Source: Sternotherus odoratus
Taxonomy: Eukaryota; Chordata; Testudines; Kinosternidae
DNA: 64,000 bases
NCBI GenBank assembly: GCA_032164245.1
Contig: JAVMKO010000009.1
Coordinates: 78,687,212 to 78,751,211, forward strand
Reading direction: 5' to 3'
Made by a program: the position numbers and the translations under genes. Under the pieces are notes generated by a model. The model had not been told where the DNA came from. It worked only from the letters and a program-made list of their open reading frames with translations, and searched no databases. Below, piece by piece: positions 44,180 through 54,704 of the stretch. How positions within the stretch are numbered: position 1 is the first letter of the stretch; each line of letters opens with the position of its first letter.

Positions 44180-46435
44180 TCATCCCACCATTGATTTCAA
44201 TGCGGTGAGGATAAGACCCCCGGCATTCCCCTGCCACTTTACATGTTCAAAGCATGGTTACATAATTAATCTATTTTGATTATTTCCTTTGTTTCTGTCT
44301 AAGGCTTTTCCACTTGATTTCTCCCCTACTCCCCATTCTCCCAGGTGGAAGCATTAGCATTGCTGATCTTCAGGGTAGCCAGCCCCAGAATACATGTCGC
44401 AACAGTGGAGAACACCCTTGGACCTTTCGCCTGTCCCCTACGCCGTTGACACATTTCATTGCCACTCCTGGAAAATGGCCTCTTGTCATGATAACACCTA
44501 CACAATGAGATGGCGTCTTGCAGCCTAGCCATCCAGTTCTGTCAGTCAATCACTCAGCCGTGTCATGAGTCAGACTGGGACATCTAGAAATCATGGGGTA
44601 TTACAAGCCTCTTCCCCCACAACTCTCTGGGGCTGTCCCAGTCCGGGCCATTCCCCCTCCCATGGACAGCCTGAATGAAAGCGATACCATGCAATGGAAA
44701 GTGTGGCAACTCAGCTAGACGATGGGAGCTGGAAGTTGTCAGCCTCTTCTGGGTTTAGCTAATTGCCTGTCATTAGCATTTCCACTGAAGTCAGCAGTCC
44801 AGTGTATATTTTTACATTAATCAAGTAAATATATGCTGGGTCTTTCTGTACCATCGGCAGCACTAGTATGAGCTGAGGAGTGACTGGTGGCCTACATGGG
44901 GACAGTGGGATCAAAATATACTCTCCCTGGAGAAGAAATATCAGGTTATTTGTACTATAATGTAACAAAAATACTCTGGAATGCAAAGTAGCTAGGGAGA
45001 CAAATCAGACAGTAATCAATTCACACATGTTCAGGTACGAAAGGATCTTCTGAGCTTTCCCCCTCACACGTAACCCTATTTTCTTTGTGCTGAGTAGCTA
45101 CTATAGCTGATTACAGCTGGTATGACTGTCCAAATAAGTCCCAGTGCAGAATAGGCTTCAGAGTTACAACGAAGTCAAAACAGACTTTCTCCAGTTTCCA
45201 CACCGGCGGTGTGGGTATAGACAGAAAGACATTGCACTTATCAGTGCAAATCTCGGAATCCTTCCCAGTGGTGATGATTATTATAAGGCCAGACCCACTG
45301 AACTCTATTTAACCCAATTATAATTATTGTAAAAACCTCTGCAAACCCTGACCACAATCTCCCCCTTGAGCAGGATGGAAGGGCTGTCATTCACAGCTAT
45401 ATAGCAAGCTGAGTTGTGGGGGCTTGGGGCGGGACAGGGGCTACAGCCAGGATTTCTCCATCTCACTACCCTCCATACAATGAAACTGAAACAATTTTTC
45501 TTCTAGGCCTAATGTTCCCACGTGGGGAAGGAATGAGGGAATAGCTTTTACCTCCTTGTGAAATTAAACTAAGCTATCTAAAATTTAGTTAGGAACCACA
45601 CTCTCTTCCTTCCATGCTGGGTAACCTGAATGTGTTCCTTCCCCATTGTTAAATCTCTGAAAATCCTGTGAATATTATGAAATATATTACTGGTAAATTG
45701 CCCATAAGAATCTTATCCACATATTACTGTAAAAAGTTTTCTGTGTCAACAAACCATCTAAAAAGGACTTTTCCCTTCAGGCCCTTTGTTAATCACTGAA
45801 ATTGCTATAAATCCAATTTTATTGAATAGAGCAAATCTAATGCGTTATATTAAAGCAGGCTGGTTTTTTTTAATGCATATTGTATATGCAGAAGTTAAAA
45901 AGACAATAACAATGTTTAAATGAATTGCAACTCTCCAGAAAACAAAAACAATCAGATATAAATTTGCAATTTAAATTCAAAATGTTTTTCAACCAGATCA
46001 AACTTGTCTCCTGCTTCTGAAGGGAAATACAGAAGAACATCCTTCTTCCATTTGCATAGCTCTGATTGCAGATGGTCGTGTGAAAAGTGGCACGAACAAT
46101 AATTGCTGAAATATTCAGAAAACAGCTTAATAAGAACTCATTTGCACTGGGAGATTGCATATTTGACACCCTTTTTAAACTCCAGTGCTGAGGTTACTTG
46201 TTTTGATATTCTACATTTTTAGATATGAAGTAAAAAGGGACCCCATTTGTGATTAACCCCTTAGTGAGTCCGATTCTCCATAACCTCCCTGATGGACATA
46301 GCAATGCAAACTGAGAAATACCCAAAATCTCTCTGTGGTACTTATATGATTCCATTATCATATCCCTGTGAGGTGGGCAGGGAAGTTCTATCTATGTTAA
46401 TGTTTTATACTGCTACCTATCACTGTAGTAGGTGA
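44180..46435. other. Unrecognised DNA
   Basis: No repeat family or exon recognised; composition is AT-rich with scattered short open frames. Confidence 0.4.
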
Positions 46436-46439
46436 ATTT

Positions 46440-47790
46440 GGAAAAGACAGGGGAGACTTTGCTTCACTCTGGACTCATGCCCGCAACGCTACATGACTGG
46501 AGAAGTGTATCGGCTGCCACTGGCCATGGTGCGAGAAATGCCAGGAGCTCAGAGTCCTGGTGCCACCAGTGAAGAATAAAGATCACGCTGTAGTCATTCC
46601 GAGAGCTAGAACCATGCTGAAGAGGATCCTGAAGGGTGCCATCTGCTGCCAATATATGGAATACCTGGAACAGAAGCTGGACCCGAGCAAGGCCTTCAAG
46701 GTGATGTGCAAGTGGGATGCCAACAACCATTTCCTCCCCGGGGGCAGCTTCACCCAGTTTGATGACTGGAGATTCATCCACAGGCCCCGGCTCAACTGCT
46801 CCCACTGAACGGAGCCATCCGCCGTGGGAATTCGGGACAAGTGCTGCAGGAAGTACGGCTACACCAATGAGACACTACCCCACATCCCGTGTAGCCCATT
46901 TGAGAGCTTGGCAGCTGCGACACAATACCATCCAAAATCGCCTGGCCAGAGCCACCCCGCTGCACCCATGGGAAAGGTTGCTGCAAACTCTGCCATCCCC
47001 GGAACTGAAAGCCAACTGTGACTGGACATAGTCATCTCCAATGAGGACCAGAAGAAGATCATCATGGTGGATGTCACAGTGCCATTCAAGAACAGGATCC
47101 CGGCCTTCCACGATGCCTGAGCTCGAAAGGTGGAGAAATACACCCCTCTGGCCAAAACCTTGAGAGCTAAGGGTTACGAAGGCCAGACACATGCACTGAT
47201 CATCAGTATGGGAGCTTAGTAACAAGCGAGTGCTGAGAGAATGCAGAATCGATCAACCCTATGATCAGCTGATGCGGCAACTCATGGTGTCAGACGCCAT
47301 TAGGTGGTTGAAAGACATCTACATAGAACACATCACCGGACATTGACAATACCAGGACGGATGAGCTGGAGTACCGATGAGAAGTGCAGTCAGGAAAGTA
47401 AGAAATACTTTCCTCATGGATTGTATTTTATAAATGGACAACCAACCTAATTCTCAATTACTGAGGAACAATCTCCACTCATTGATATATTTTGCTTTCC
47501 ATAACTAAATCTCTGTACAACTTTTCATGAGTGATGTACCCGAGTATTCGGATTCTAATATCTAAACGGTATTGTTAAATCTATTCACCTCAATTTGGGT
47601 TATTGCTCATTATGTACTCTGTGTATCACATGACTTTTTAAAAACTAACTTTGTATTTGTGCATAACCTAAGCACTATACCCAGATGTACAAGTCTCCCC
47701 TTTTCCTAACCTATGTATATACATTTTAACATTCGCTTTAATAAAATGTTTAAATCTTTACTTTCCATGTAAAATCAACAGCAGAGTACT
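46440..47790 (+). mobile_element. R2-type (RLE) non-LTR retrotransposon 3' end
   Basis: A CG-rich coding relic (about 46480-47345) is followed by an AT-rich tail to about 47790 with 'ttaataaaatgttt'. The coding part encodes a zinc-knuckle and restriction-like endonuclease, the C-terminal module of R2/R4/NeSL-type LINEs, which differ from CR1 by lacking an AP endonuclease. The reverse transcriptase core is lost to 5' truncation. It lies in ordinary AT-rich DNA, with no sign of 28S rDNA around it. Confidence 0.75.
46480..47345 (+). pseudogene. Zinc-knuckle / restriction-like endonuclease relic
   Basis: In one frame (46560 onward) I read 'KAFKVMCKWDANNHFLPGG', a TGA at 46806, a decayed CCHC region 'CCRKYGYTNETLPHIPC' (about 46845-46895), then, after a frame slip, 'LRHNTIQNRLARATPLHP' in the next frame. 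Back in the first frame, after a TGA at 47022, comes the endonuclease core 'LDIVISNEDQKKIIMVDVTV' and, after another TGA, 'ARKVEKYTPLAKTLRAKGY'. The 'VDVTVPF' motif with the upstream Asp and downstream K..KY..L is typical of the RLE domain of R2-like LINEs. At least three in-frame TGA stops and a frameshift make it inactive. Two stops look like CGA-to-TGA changes. Confidence 0.78.
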
Positions 47791-47799
47791 GGACTTTAT

Positions 47800-47885
47800 G
47801 GCACTTCTGCCTTCAATTATTCCCATTTTATAGATGGAGAAGTGTGGCACAAAGACTTGCCCAAGGCCACCCAGAAGTCCCCTAT
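47800..47885 (-). mobile_element. MIR SINE fragment
   Basis: 'Attattcccattttatagat', 'ggagaagtgtggcacaaaga' and 'cttgcccaaggccacccag' are inverted MIR core. The frames at 47842-48027 and 47844-48050 start in it and are not genes. Confidence 0.75.
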
Positions 47886-47889
47886 CTAT

Positions 47890-49335
47890 TGCCCTCCCTC
47901 TCAGACTGCTTACCTTCCCTCTATTTCCTTATTTTCCAGTACTTCAACCCAGACAGCCCTTTTCCCAGACCTAAAGCAAAGTTTGTGTTTATACAATTAC
48001 CTAAATATAAACAAAGCCTGCCATTAATGAGAAGTGCTCTGTCTTTTTAGATAGTGTCAGCCCCAAAATGCTTATATCTTCCTATATAATTGAACAGTAC
48101 CTAGCACAACCCTGACCTGGGTGATACGGCAATATAAAATGTGTAAATAAATTAGCAACAAAGAACCAGCTGAGGGATGAGACTATCCTGAGTCTGTTTT
48201 TCTGTTGCAGTTGAGAGCATGGAGCCTTTTGCCTCTTGCATATTAATAATCTGTTTTTTGGGGGGGAGGCCTTACAGAAGTGATGTAAAGGACATAAACT
48301 CTGGCACCTTTATGGCAATGATAGATGATAGCAGACCGTGGGCCTCAGTTTGAAATCTGTTCTTTTTTAGGGCAGGAATAGTGAATGTCCCTTGACCTAA
48401 ACCCAGTTATTCGGACACAACAGGAAAAGCCTGTTGAAGTAAAGAGAACATTCAGTGGGAGAAATATATATTAGGACCCATATATGTTGTGATGATATTG
48501 ATTCCTCACATATTCATATGTGCATGTGGTGATATGTCTGGGGGGCGGAGGGGAGGAATGGAAGGGAAATCCATATCACCACAACACATATGATTCTAAT
48601 TCTCTCCTCACCTACTTACTCAGTGGCTCAATTCTGAGCCCACTTTGGTTCATCGCAAAACTTCTGTTGATTTCAGTGGTGTGGGGTTGTGCCCTAAGGC
48701 TGGAGTAACTATGGAAATCAGGGTAAAATGTTATGAGAAGAGAGTAAGATCCCATGTGTTTTAGGGAGGAGACTCAAAGAAGCAAATCCAAACTGCATTA
48801 GGAAAAGGCAGATTCTCAGTCATTAGGTTGATTTTAGCACGAACTAAAATTTACTTTAACAACAATCTTCCCTGAAATAATAGATTTACACAAGTTCGTA
48901 GAAGTGCTATTACATTTGCTTGGCGGGTTATAACAGAATTATGAGTCAGTAAAGAGGTTTATCTAAACAAACTAAAATAAAAATTTTAAGAATGGGAATG
49001 CTGAGTAGGAGATAACCATAACCAGGCATGTCCTGAGATGTTGTTGTTTTTGTAAAGGAGTGTCTTGATTTCTAAAGATAAGGGTTCTGAAAATGGCATA
49101 GCTCTATTGTAAAATGTGTATTTCCACTGATTTATTTTTGTCTCATTATGTTAAGATGTATCAGAGTCCCTATATCCCTCTGCATGTACCCTCCAGCCTT
49201 TCTCAAGGAAGGATGGACTTTAAACCCACTCAGGACCTGAAACTCGCCCCTGCTGTTGTGAGAACACTTTGGAGACAAATGCATTCCCCGAAAGGGTAAT
49301 AACTTCTGGAATTATGTTCTCTAATGGGATATTGC
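47890..49335. other. Unrecognised DNA
   Basis: A tail-like piece at about 48085-48150 ('acagtacctagcacaaccct', then 'ggcaatataaaatgtgtaaa') resembles the 3' end of an old amniote SINE/LINE. Otherwise nothing recognised. Confidence 0.4.
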
Positions 49336-49364
49336 ACTGTTATCTTGCTAGCTAACAGAACTGA

Positions 49365-49450
49365 GAGGAAGGATGGTCCAGCGGTTAGATCATCAGATGG
49401 TGATGTGGATTCAAGTCCCTGTTCCACCACAGACTTCATTTGTGACTCTA
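49365..49450 (+). mobile_element. MIR SINE, 5' part
   Basis: 'Ggaaggatggtccagcggtt' (A-box region), 'ggattcaagtccctgttcc' (B-box region) and 'cagacttcatttgtgac' match the MIR head, forward orientation. The core is missing; the 3' part is at 49675. Confidence 0.65.
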
Positions 49451-49674
49451 CTTCAGTGTGGGCGAAGGGGCTCTCAGGGTTGATGTGCAGGAAAGGAAGG
49501 GATTGTGGGAGAAAGTGATGGGAGCTGGTTAAGGTTGGGGAAGTAAACTAGAGTGAGAGGGGGACAGAAAGGGAAAACAGATATTAAAAAGATACTTTGA
49601 CCTAGTTCCTCTAAAAGGTATCTAGGTGTCTAGCTCCTACTGGTTTCTTTGAGCGTTAAGTGCCCAAAGACATA

Positions 49675-49812
49675 TAACTATCCTTAGTGTCTCTCTGCCT
49701 CAGTTTCCTATCTGTAAAGTGGCCGAAATAGCTCTGCTCTACCTCATAAGAGGTGTAATGAGGATAAGTACATTAAAAGTGCAGCATTTAGATACTACAA
49801 TAATGGGTAAGA
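49675..49812 (+). mobile_element. MIR SINE, 3' part
   Basis: 'Tgcctcagtttcctatctgt', 'cctcataagaggtgtaatga', 'ggataagtacattaaaagtg' match MIR core and tail. About 225 bp separates it from the head at 49365-49450; a palindromic-MITE-like stretch ('aaaggtatctaggtgtctag') lies in between at about 49605-49665. Confidence 0.65.
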
Positions 49813-49839
49813 TGGAAGCTGTCTACATTTCGCTTGGGT

Positions 49840-50165
49840 ATACAGGATTGTACTCATGTCAGTCCCAGAATATTAAAGAAACAAGGTGGGTGGGGTATTA
49901 TCTTCCTGTTGTCTATTTCACCACAGAAGTTGGTCTAATAAAAGATATTACCTCATCCAGTCTGTCTCTCTACATTTCTCTTTGAGAGACAAGGTGGATG
50001 AGGTAATATCTTTTATTAGACCAACTTCTGTTGGTGAAAGAGAGAAGCTTTTGAGCTACACAGCTTCTTCGGGTTTATGTAGCTTGAAATCTTGTCTCTG
50101 TTGCCAACAGAAGGTGGCCTACTAAAAGATATTACCTCACCCACCTTGTCTTTCTAATATCCTGG
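49840..50165. mobile_element. Compound fold-back PLE-like element
   Basis: The arm 'gacaaggtgggtgaggtaat' with 'atcttttattagaccaactt' appears four times in alternating orientation: about 49880-49905, 49908-49968 (inverted), 49986-50058 and 50085-50150 (inverted). The result is two hairpins side by side. It belongs to the same family as 62496-62716. The ends carry 'gtcagtcccagaatatt' on the left and 'ctaatatcctggg' on the right. The frames at 49719-49985 and 49886-50125 cross it. Confidence 0.75.
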
Positions 50166-50169
50166 GCCC

Positions 50170-50941
50170 AATGCTCCATTGCTTTTAAACATTTTGTGCC
50201 ATATCGCAAAGGTCCCGAGAAAGCGACTGTAACACAAAGAAGCTGGGTCATGAGGTTTTATGGGTAGGGATTCCATGCTGGATCAAATCCACAGGCAAGC
50301 TGGTTGCCTATTTTATCTGGCAATGTCCAGTATCTCAGGTTTCAGAGGAGGGTACAAAAATATACCACAGTAGGCCGATGTGGGCATTGACATCCTGAGG
50401 CAGTGAGGACAAAGTGAAACAGTTCTTCCTTTTATCTGCTTTTTATTCCACCACTGACAGTCCCCAGGTTTTGGTTTTGGTTATGAGACAGGTGCAACAG
50501 AAGCTCCCCAGCTACCATCTCTAGACCATTCATAATTTGATATACTTATCTACCCCCTTATCTCCCATCAATGGTAAACAATCCTCCTTTGCATATGAGA
50601 GTTCTTCCCATACCATGCCCCTGATCAGATGTATCTGAGAGCTTGATTTGGCCCACTATATTCAGCTACAAAAGATCCAGCCCTTTTTGTACCATTTAGA
50701 CAGCATAAAATTGCTGCCACGTGGCTGCCAATTCTCATCTGGGGAATCCCCCAGGCATAAGGGAACTTGATTCTGGGTGTAACTGAGCCAGCACTGGGTT
50801 TGTCGGCCTGCCTCTCCCTCTCACTCCCGCAGCATGGGGATTTGTTGAGTGGGCATGTCAAAATCTGGGAAGGCTGTGGATGAGCTATGCTGTTTTACAT
50901 TGATATGCCACTGGTAAAGAGTCTGCTCTATTGGGGTTTTA
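50170..50941. other. Unrecognised DNA
   Basis: No repeat or gene recognised. Confidence 0.4.
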
Positions 50942-50946
50942 CACCC
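50942..50946. repeat. Left TSD (CACCC) of solo LTR
   Basis: CACCC, repeated exactly at 51714-51718. Confidence 0.75.
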
Positions 50947-51713
50947 TGTCAAGGTGTGTCTCCCCACTCTGAACTCTAGGGTAAAGAAGTGGGGACCCCG
51001 CATGAAAGAAGAAATCACCCCCCAAGCTTATTTTACCAGCTTAGGTTAAAACTTTCCCGCAGAACATAAACTTCCCCTATGTCTGGTCTTGGAAAACGCT
51101 GTCACCACCAATTTAAGCTCCCAAAACCATGGGTTAGGGTAAATTGGAACCCACTTCTTTAACACCCCTAAAATCTCTTCCCTTCCCCCGGGAGAGGTTT
51201 GAGGAACAAGAAATCCCTCGCTTGTTGTGAGATGTGCCCGATCCAAACCAGGATCTACCCAATGGAAACAAGCAGACAGAATCTTAAAAGGAAGATTTTA
51301 ATAAAAGTAAAAGAAGGAGCATAAACCCCTTGTACAGAAATCAATAGAAAAAAATCCTTAACATCACTCAACCTCCTGACCCCCTCCCTTGGAATTATTC
51401 CCTCTGCTACAGTTTAACCGCAAGGAACACCATGGATCAATTATCAAGTGATACAGTTCAAGTATACAATTCACTTACTCCTAGGCTTGACTTGGTTAGA
51501 AGATTATAGAGAGATATGAAAGGACAGAGCTGTGGTTCTTCCCATCCCGGCGAACGGCACAGACAGACAGACCAGAGAGACGAGCGGGAAAAACTGAAAG
51601 TAAAAACACTCCCTTTGTTTCTGAGGTTGATTACGTCATCTTGCTCTCAGGTTACTTCAGGTTAACCCTTCACAGGTAAAACAGTAATTCTAAGCTACTT
51701 TATACTTATGACA
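50947..51713 (-). mobile_element. Solo LTR, 767 bp, same family as 42214
   Basis: On the minus strand it starts TGTCATAAGTATAAAGTAG and ends with sequence whose plus form is 'tgtcaaggtgtgtctcc', so ends are TG..CA. Flanks are exact CACCC duplications. Shared blocks with the 42.2 kb LTR (after reverse complement) include 'ttagaattactgttttacct', 'gtgaagggttaa' and 'ccctagagttcagagtgggg'. Poly(A)-type 'ttttattaaaatctt' is present on the minus strand at about 51292-51306. Solo LTR, no internal genes. Confidence 0.9.
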
Positions 51714-51718
51714 CACCC
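51714..51718. repeat. Right TSD (CACCC) of solo LTR
   Basis: Exact match to 50942-50946. Confidence 0.75.
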
Positions 51719-53032
51719 TGACAAATACTATGTGGTAAAACACTAACTATATAAAAAGTTGCCTCTGCATCTGTGTTCTCATATATTTTGAATGGAGGAA
51801 AAAGTCTGATCATGGAATTTCTAATCATAATTTGTCTCAACTGAGCAGAATCCATAAGTGTCACACTCCACATGTCCCAGGAGGCTGTGCTATTTAAGGC
51901 AAGTTCTGTTTTTATCAATAGCTCATTTGTGACATCTGACACAGAAGAAGGGAGCCTCGGGAGAAATGGATTTTAGCTAGGACTGAGTTAGATTTTATAG
52001 GTCAGCTTTCTATGTTAATTCAATACCAAATGATTGCTAAAAGGGTACTTAGTGAGGTTTAATTAGGAAGGGGTGTTTATCATTGTCATTTAATGGAGTC
52101 ACACTTGCATAGCTCAGGGATTGACCATGACACATGGAAGTTTGCACGTCTGGTTCTCGGTTCTGAATCTGGTAACGGCCAGTAAATGATCCACTTGGCT
52201 CTATGTGACCTATTCCAAGTCCTAGACAACAGATGATCACATTTAAAAAAACCCAATCCCTTACAAGTCGGTTTGGCTGGATCAGCAAAGACCAAGGAGT
52301 GAATAAGCATGAGAAAAGAAGTTTACCCTTACTTGTCCCCTGGAGGCCATTTCCTTAATATATTTGAGGTATATTGGTGGTGACGGGGAAAGGGCCAACC
52401 CATAGGGTTTAAGTGGAATATAAGTGGTTCATACATAGGGCTTGTCTTCACTACCCGCCAGATCGGCGGATAGCGATCGATCTGTCATACATAGACCTGT
52501 AGCTGGCCTTCTGTGTTTGTATAATGCATTAAATGTATCTCCATCAAGCGCCCCAAGATGTGCTCTTCTAAGAGAGGAATGATATTAAATCCAATAAAAT
52601 TGCAGTTTTGTTAAATCTAAATTAAATGCTAATCCATGTTACTGCATTGTGTGTTGAATGGTGGTGTTTTAATGACTTCAGACCAGGCATAATGTGTTTA
52701 TTGTAAATTTCTGCCCCAGTTGTTTGAAAACTTGTGACTTTTGTTCATTAAATCATATTGTGTTTCCCATCCGTTTATTGTGATGAGCAGAGAAGTCACA
52801 AGACTTAGCAAAGCACAAAAGGGAAAAAGGTCATGCAAAAGGTTTAGAAAGTTAATGACAAAATAAGGGAGAAAAGAAAGTGTGTAACAGAGAAGAGGGT
52901 ATTAAGATAAAATGAGATCCCATTTACAAGAGACATTTTCCATTGAATCTGCCATCAAAATCCTCACAACTAAAATGTTGAATTTGTGTCATTGTTTGTG
53001 TGTACTTCCTTGTATTTTGTCTGGAAAATAAG
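51719..53032. other. Mostly unrecognised DNA
   Basis: A stub of the palindromic MITE sits at 52438-52486 (listed). About 52560-52800 is non-repetitive and AT-rich and might be conserved non-coding DNA. No gene seen. Confidence 0.4.
52438..52486 (+). mobile_element. Stub of the palindromic MITE
   Basis: 'Gggcttgtcttcactacccg', 'ccagatcggcggatagcgat' and 'cgatctgtca' match the first 50 bp of the element at 41708-41986, then the similarity stops. Confidence 0.75.
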
Positions 53033-53045
53033 GTGATTTTCCAGA
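53033..53045. repeat. Left 13-bp TSD of fold-back element
   Basis: GTGATTTTCCAGA, repeated exactly at 53247-53259. Confidence 0.9.
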
Positions 53046-53246
53046 GGTAACAAAGAGTCCTGTGGCACCTTAAAGACTAACTAAAGTATTGAAGCATAAG
53101 CTTTCGTGGGCTAATACCCACTTCGTCGAGCCGAAGTGGGTATTAGCCGAAAGCTTATGCTTCAATACTTTAGTTAGTCTTTAAGGTGCCACAGGACTCT
53201 TTGTTACCTCTGCTATTCCAGACTAACACGGCTACCTCTCTGATTC
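53046..53246 (+). mobile_element. 201-bp fold-back PLE-like element, near-perfect arms
   Basis: The left arm 53046-53125 and right arm 53132-53208 are inverted copies differing only by a 3-nt insertion (TGG at about 53107) around a 6-nt loop. The right arm continues to the 3' terminus AGACTAACACGGCTAC (53220-53235) and 'ctctctgattc'. Exact 13-bp TSDs flank it. The 3' terminus matches those of the coding PLE at 5241-5256 and of the fold-back at 62692-62707, which places it with Penelope-like elements. No protein-coding capacity; it must have used enzymes in trans. The arm identity suggests a recent insertion. Confidence 0.88.
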
Positions 53247-53259
53247 GTGATTTTCCAGA
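53247..53259. repeat. Right 13-bp TSD of fold-back element
   Basis: Exact match to 53033-53045. Confidence 0.9.
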
Positions 53260-54120
53260 TTCATGAAAAGGGAAGGTATTTCTTTTTTATACCCCATTTT
53301 GTATAGGATGCTGTTTGAACAACTAACCTTTAACTAACGTGTTAATGCCACTTTCAGCCGACGTGCTTATTTAAAATGAAGAATGCAAGTGACAGAATAT
53401 GGAAAACAATTAAGCGGAACTTGTCAAAATTAATAGAAGGGAAGGCATTTTCTTTGTAACCAGCAAAGACTATTAGAATCAAATGTTTTTCTTGAGTAGA
53501 CTTCTCATTGTTTGTGTGTGGTTCTAAAAAGAGATATATTTTGCGTTCTTTTCTATAGCAGCTGGGTGAACTAAGTAAATGCCAGTTTGATGGAGATTAC
53601 ATTTTCCCTGCAGAAGTAACTCAAATTATTTAACCCTTCGTTTTCTTAGAGTGCCTATTGAAGGGGGCACTTACAGTTAGGGGATCTACTTGAAAAAGAT
53701 GACATATACTTGAATTTGAAGTAGAGAATATATAATAAAGTTAAGCACATCTGACATTTTGAACACTGCAGGACATATCAGGTGTCTCCTTATCTTTGTT
53801 TATATGGATGGACAGCCCATGAAAACATTTCACAATACAGAAGAACATAAAATAGTATCTATTATGTAATCTACGCAATTTTATTTATTTGACAATTACA
53901 TTTCAAAGGGGTAATTACTATCAGAAGCTGTTGCAAAAGATTCACACTATTGATGGGGATAACTTCTCATGAAAATATGCATTTTAGTTGTTTGTTTCCT
54001 TTTTAATAAGGAGCAGAAATCTAACAATTCTTACATCTAATGGCTAGAGCAGAGATCTTGAGAATAAATCTGTGACATACATGACAATATCCTGGCAATA
54101 CCTTCTTGAATTGTTTATGT
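53260..54120. other. Unrecognised AT-rich DNA
   Basis: Nothing recognised. Confidence 0.4.
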
Positions 54121-54124
54121 GTTT

Positions 54125-54700
54125 TAGGAGCTCATTGTATAAAAAAGGTAAACGCTGTGGGATTATATGTAAATGCACTGACTCTAGTTACGAAAGAACC
54201 CAGCCTTTTGAATCATCACCCTTGAAGGGGTGACCACTGTCTGTCTGAATAGCTGTTCACAGTTTCTTCCAAGACCCAAACTGGATAACAGAGGGATTCA
54301 CTGACTTGTGAGTGTGCTTATTCTGAGCTGAAGCTGTTAATAACTTGTGACCACAAGAAAAAACCTTGTGTGGGATTTGGAGGACTAATTACCAACCACA
54401 GCCCTTATTGGAGGGAGGCGGTGATTGCTGGCAAGCTTATTAGCATGTATGTAGGTTTTTATTTTGTTTTTCATGTTTTCTCTGAAACTTTTACCTTAAG
54501 AATAGATGTACTAGGCTAAGAAAGAACTGTGTGGTAACTTGACTGTGGTAATTACATTGTTTACTGTCTCTGAGGAAAAATGTAAAGCAGGCCTGTTTAG
54601 GAAGCCTGATTTTGCTAGGGAATTCACAGCATAGTCAGTAAGCTGTGCAGTCTGGAAATATTCTGTTTATGAGGCAGAGAGATGCTGTGCTTTGAGATCC
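54125..54700 (+). repeat. Possible turtle LTR-like repeat
   Basis: 'Ggatttggaggactaattac', 'tgattgctggcaagcttatt', 'ccttaagaatagatgtacta' and 'agaaagaactgtgtggtaac' resemble, from memory, a dispersed turtle LTR-type sequence with a poly(A)-like site. No ends or TSD could be set, so this is a weak call. Confidence 0.3.
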
Positions 54701-54704
54701 TCAG

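Noticed and set aside
53046..53208. Inverted repeat as a transcription terminator or CRISPR-like repeat
   Set aside because: This is vertebrate DNA; the flanking 13-bp TSD and the PLE terminus show a transposon origin.
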